61,602 nucleotides of DNA from an uncultured cyanobacterium (GTDB lineage: Bacteria; Cyanobacteriota; Vampirovibrionia; Gastranaerophilales; Gastranaerophilaceae), in the NCBI GenBank assembly GCA_902495705.1, contig CABUXT010000010.1:1-61602 (forward strand), in the 5' to 3' direction. Position 1 is the first letter of the stretch. Each line of letters starts with the position of its first letter. Both the position numbers and the translations under genes were made by a program. Shown here piece by piece: positions 60,505-61,602 of the stretch. A model generated the notes under the pieces. The model was not told the DNA's origin. It saw nothing but the letters and a program-made list of their open reading frames with translations, and did no database searches.

Positions 60505-61287
60505 CTAAATTTTTAACAACGCCATATCACGTGCCAATTTGATTTCAAAAGACGAATCTTTTGGAATCTCTATTGTGTCGCCTTTTTTAAAAAGGCTTAT
60601 TACCGGTGCAACAAATATCAAATCCGTCAATTGCAACAACGATGCTCCAAGGTAGTAAAATGGACGTGCAACGGTTAAAATGCTGTCACAAGAGTATTGG
60701 CAAGGGTCTTTATAAACTTTGTCGATTGTGACGGTTCCTGTGTCTGCTGTGTTTGCCAAATTATTAAAATAAATCGGTACTCCTGCAATTATGCCGTTAT
60801 GTACATGCTTGTTTCCGACTTTTGAGATAAAAGCACTTGTGGTATAGGAAACATTATCGACTTTAACTTTTTGAATTTCTAATTTCAGAGTGCTGCTTCG
60901 TCCGATTGTTCTAGGCGGTTTGTTTTCGATAACTTCGCCTGTAAAAACAAGTTTTGATAATTGCGTGTCAGAAAATAAATTTGTTTCTGCTGCAAATTCA
61001 ACACGAGCACCTTCCGGAGTATCGGAAGACATTGGTTGGAGTGATTTTACATAGAATTTGCTCCCTTTTTTCAATAATAAAGTGTCGATATCAATTTGGG
61101 ACAAGTTTTCATCTTTTACATAATCGGATACCGAGTTTTTGAAATTTTTGTTAATTTCGGCAATACTTGGGGTTATCATTGATGATAATGTCAAATTCTC
61201 TTCTTTAAAAACTGCTCCATCTTCTGCAAATGCAAAAGTTTGGCACAATAAAGTGCACAATAAAACCAATGCCAGTCTTGCTCGCAT
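60505..61287 (-). CDS. Secreted protein of unknown function
   Basis: A 260-aa protein with a signal peptide (MRARLALVLLCTLLCQTFAF, about residues 1-21). The mature part is strand-rich, e.g. LLLKKGSKFYVKSLQPMSSD, TLKLEIQKVKVDNVSYT, with a hydrophobic segment at about 197-222 (LTVARPFYYLGASLLQLTDL) and two Cys in DPCQYSCDS that could form a disulfide. ATG 61287 is used because GGAG precedes it and the signal peptide begins there; an upstream start at 61353 has neither. An envelope or surface role is likely. Confidence 0.7.
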   Translation of the reverse strand: MRARLALVLLCTLLCQTFAFAEDGAVFKEENLTLSSMITPSIAEINKNFKNSVSDYVKDENLSQIDIDTLLLKKGSKFYVKSLQPMSSDTPEGARVEFAAETNLFSDTQLSKLVFTGEVIENKPPRTIGRSSTLKLEIQKVKVDNVSYTTSAFISKVGNKHVHNGIIAGVPIYFNNLANTADTGTVTIDKVYKDPCQYSCDSILTVARPFYYLGASLLQLTDLIFVAPVISLFKKGDTIEIPKDSSFEIKLARDMALLKI

Positions 61288-61602
61288 AATCTCCGTTACT
61301 CCTTTAAAAAATGGGTATAATGTATATTTATAATTTGGTCGGCTGATTCCCAACCTTGTTTAAATACAATATACCAAAGAGTTTGAGAAATAATCAACCA
61401 AAAGACGTATTGCACCAATGTAATGAGAAATTTTAATGGTGGGCTAGTTAGCCCACCCTACTTTGTATTACTGACTTTATTTGATTTGTTGTTTAAATGA
61501 TATTGTCATTCTGAACTGCGGATTTTGGCAAGTGCGCCGTGTGAGCGTAGCGAACCCAGCACGTCTTGGCGAGAGCTGCGTTCAGCCGGTCGAGCCGCCA
61601 AT
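61288..61602. repeat. Gene-free right edge with repeats
   Basis: A TATAAT-like element upstream of the secreted-protein gene, a GGTGGGCTAG/TTAGCCCACC hairpin (61438-61457), and a GTCATTCTGAACTGCGGA fragment (from about 61505) that leads into about 80 bp of GC-rich sequence unlike the rest (61516-61602). Cut off by the window end. Confidence 0.55.

Overview
The window comes from a low-GC bacterium with tightly packed operons, Shine-Dalgarno starts and many intergenic hairpin repeats. The gene mix (flagellar export genes, class III anaerobic ribonucleotide reductase, FixC/FixX, SecDF, prepilin leaders of the FTLAEVLITLG type, and large lineage-specific proteins with a short N-terminal FxG motif) best fits a gut non-photosynthetic cyanobacterial relative (Melainabacteria / Gastranaerophilales-like). 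That placement is inference; there is no rRNA or marker phylogeny here.

Layout. 1-4.1 kb: a partial GIY-YIG gene at the left edge, then a minus-strand flagellar export operon (twin-SPOA switch protein, FliO, FliP, FliQ, FliR). 4.1-8.3 kb: a repeat block, then an operon of two TPR proteins, a metallophosphoesterase and an MBL hydrolase. 8.4-14.9 kb: a DNA glycosylase, an AT-rich orphan, a transposase remnant, PcrA, and divergently a DprA-like protein, a HEAT-like protein and an EF-hand protein. 15.2-18.5 kb: secF, secD, dapA. 18.6-21.7 kb: a broken prepilin gene, a divergent Xre regulator with a palindromic operator candidate, tRNA-Ala, and a methyltransferase/endonuclease pair. 21.9-28 kb: a small conserved gene, yitT-like, cdaA, lysA, a winged-helix protein and dnaK. 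28.6-40.1 kb: a large lineage-specific membrane protein, fixC-fixX, a TPR membrane protein, a DUF429-like protein, map, a second lineage-specific protein, rnhA and a UvrD helicase. 40.2-47.4 kb: two convergent secreted metzincins, an acetyltransferase, a DUF2971 protein, a thioredoxin-like protein, carbonic anhydrase, an EamA transporter and small TPR/DUF4145-like proteins. 48-61.3 kb: pgi, an attenuator-controlled lineage-specific membrane protein, a cobalamin-riboswitch-controlled nrdD-nrdG operon, more FxG-motif proteins, an AddB-like helicase-nuclease and a secreted protein.

Most notable signals. (1) A complete trp-style attenuator (promoter, 17-codon Ser/Asn-rich leader peptide, mutually exclusive 1:2, 2:3 and 3:4 stems) precedes a protein of unknown function at 49.8 kb. 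(2) A short N-terminal F-x-G motif recurs in otherwise different proteins. (3) Several genes have a -10 box exactly 6 nt before ATG, suggesting leaderless mRNAs. (4) Intergenic regions are mosaics of MITE-like elements with GTCATT...AATGAC ends and of hairpins that keep their design while changing their stem sequence.
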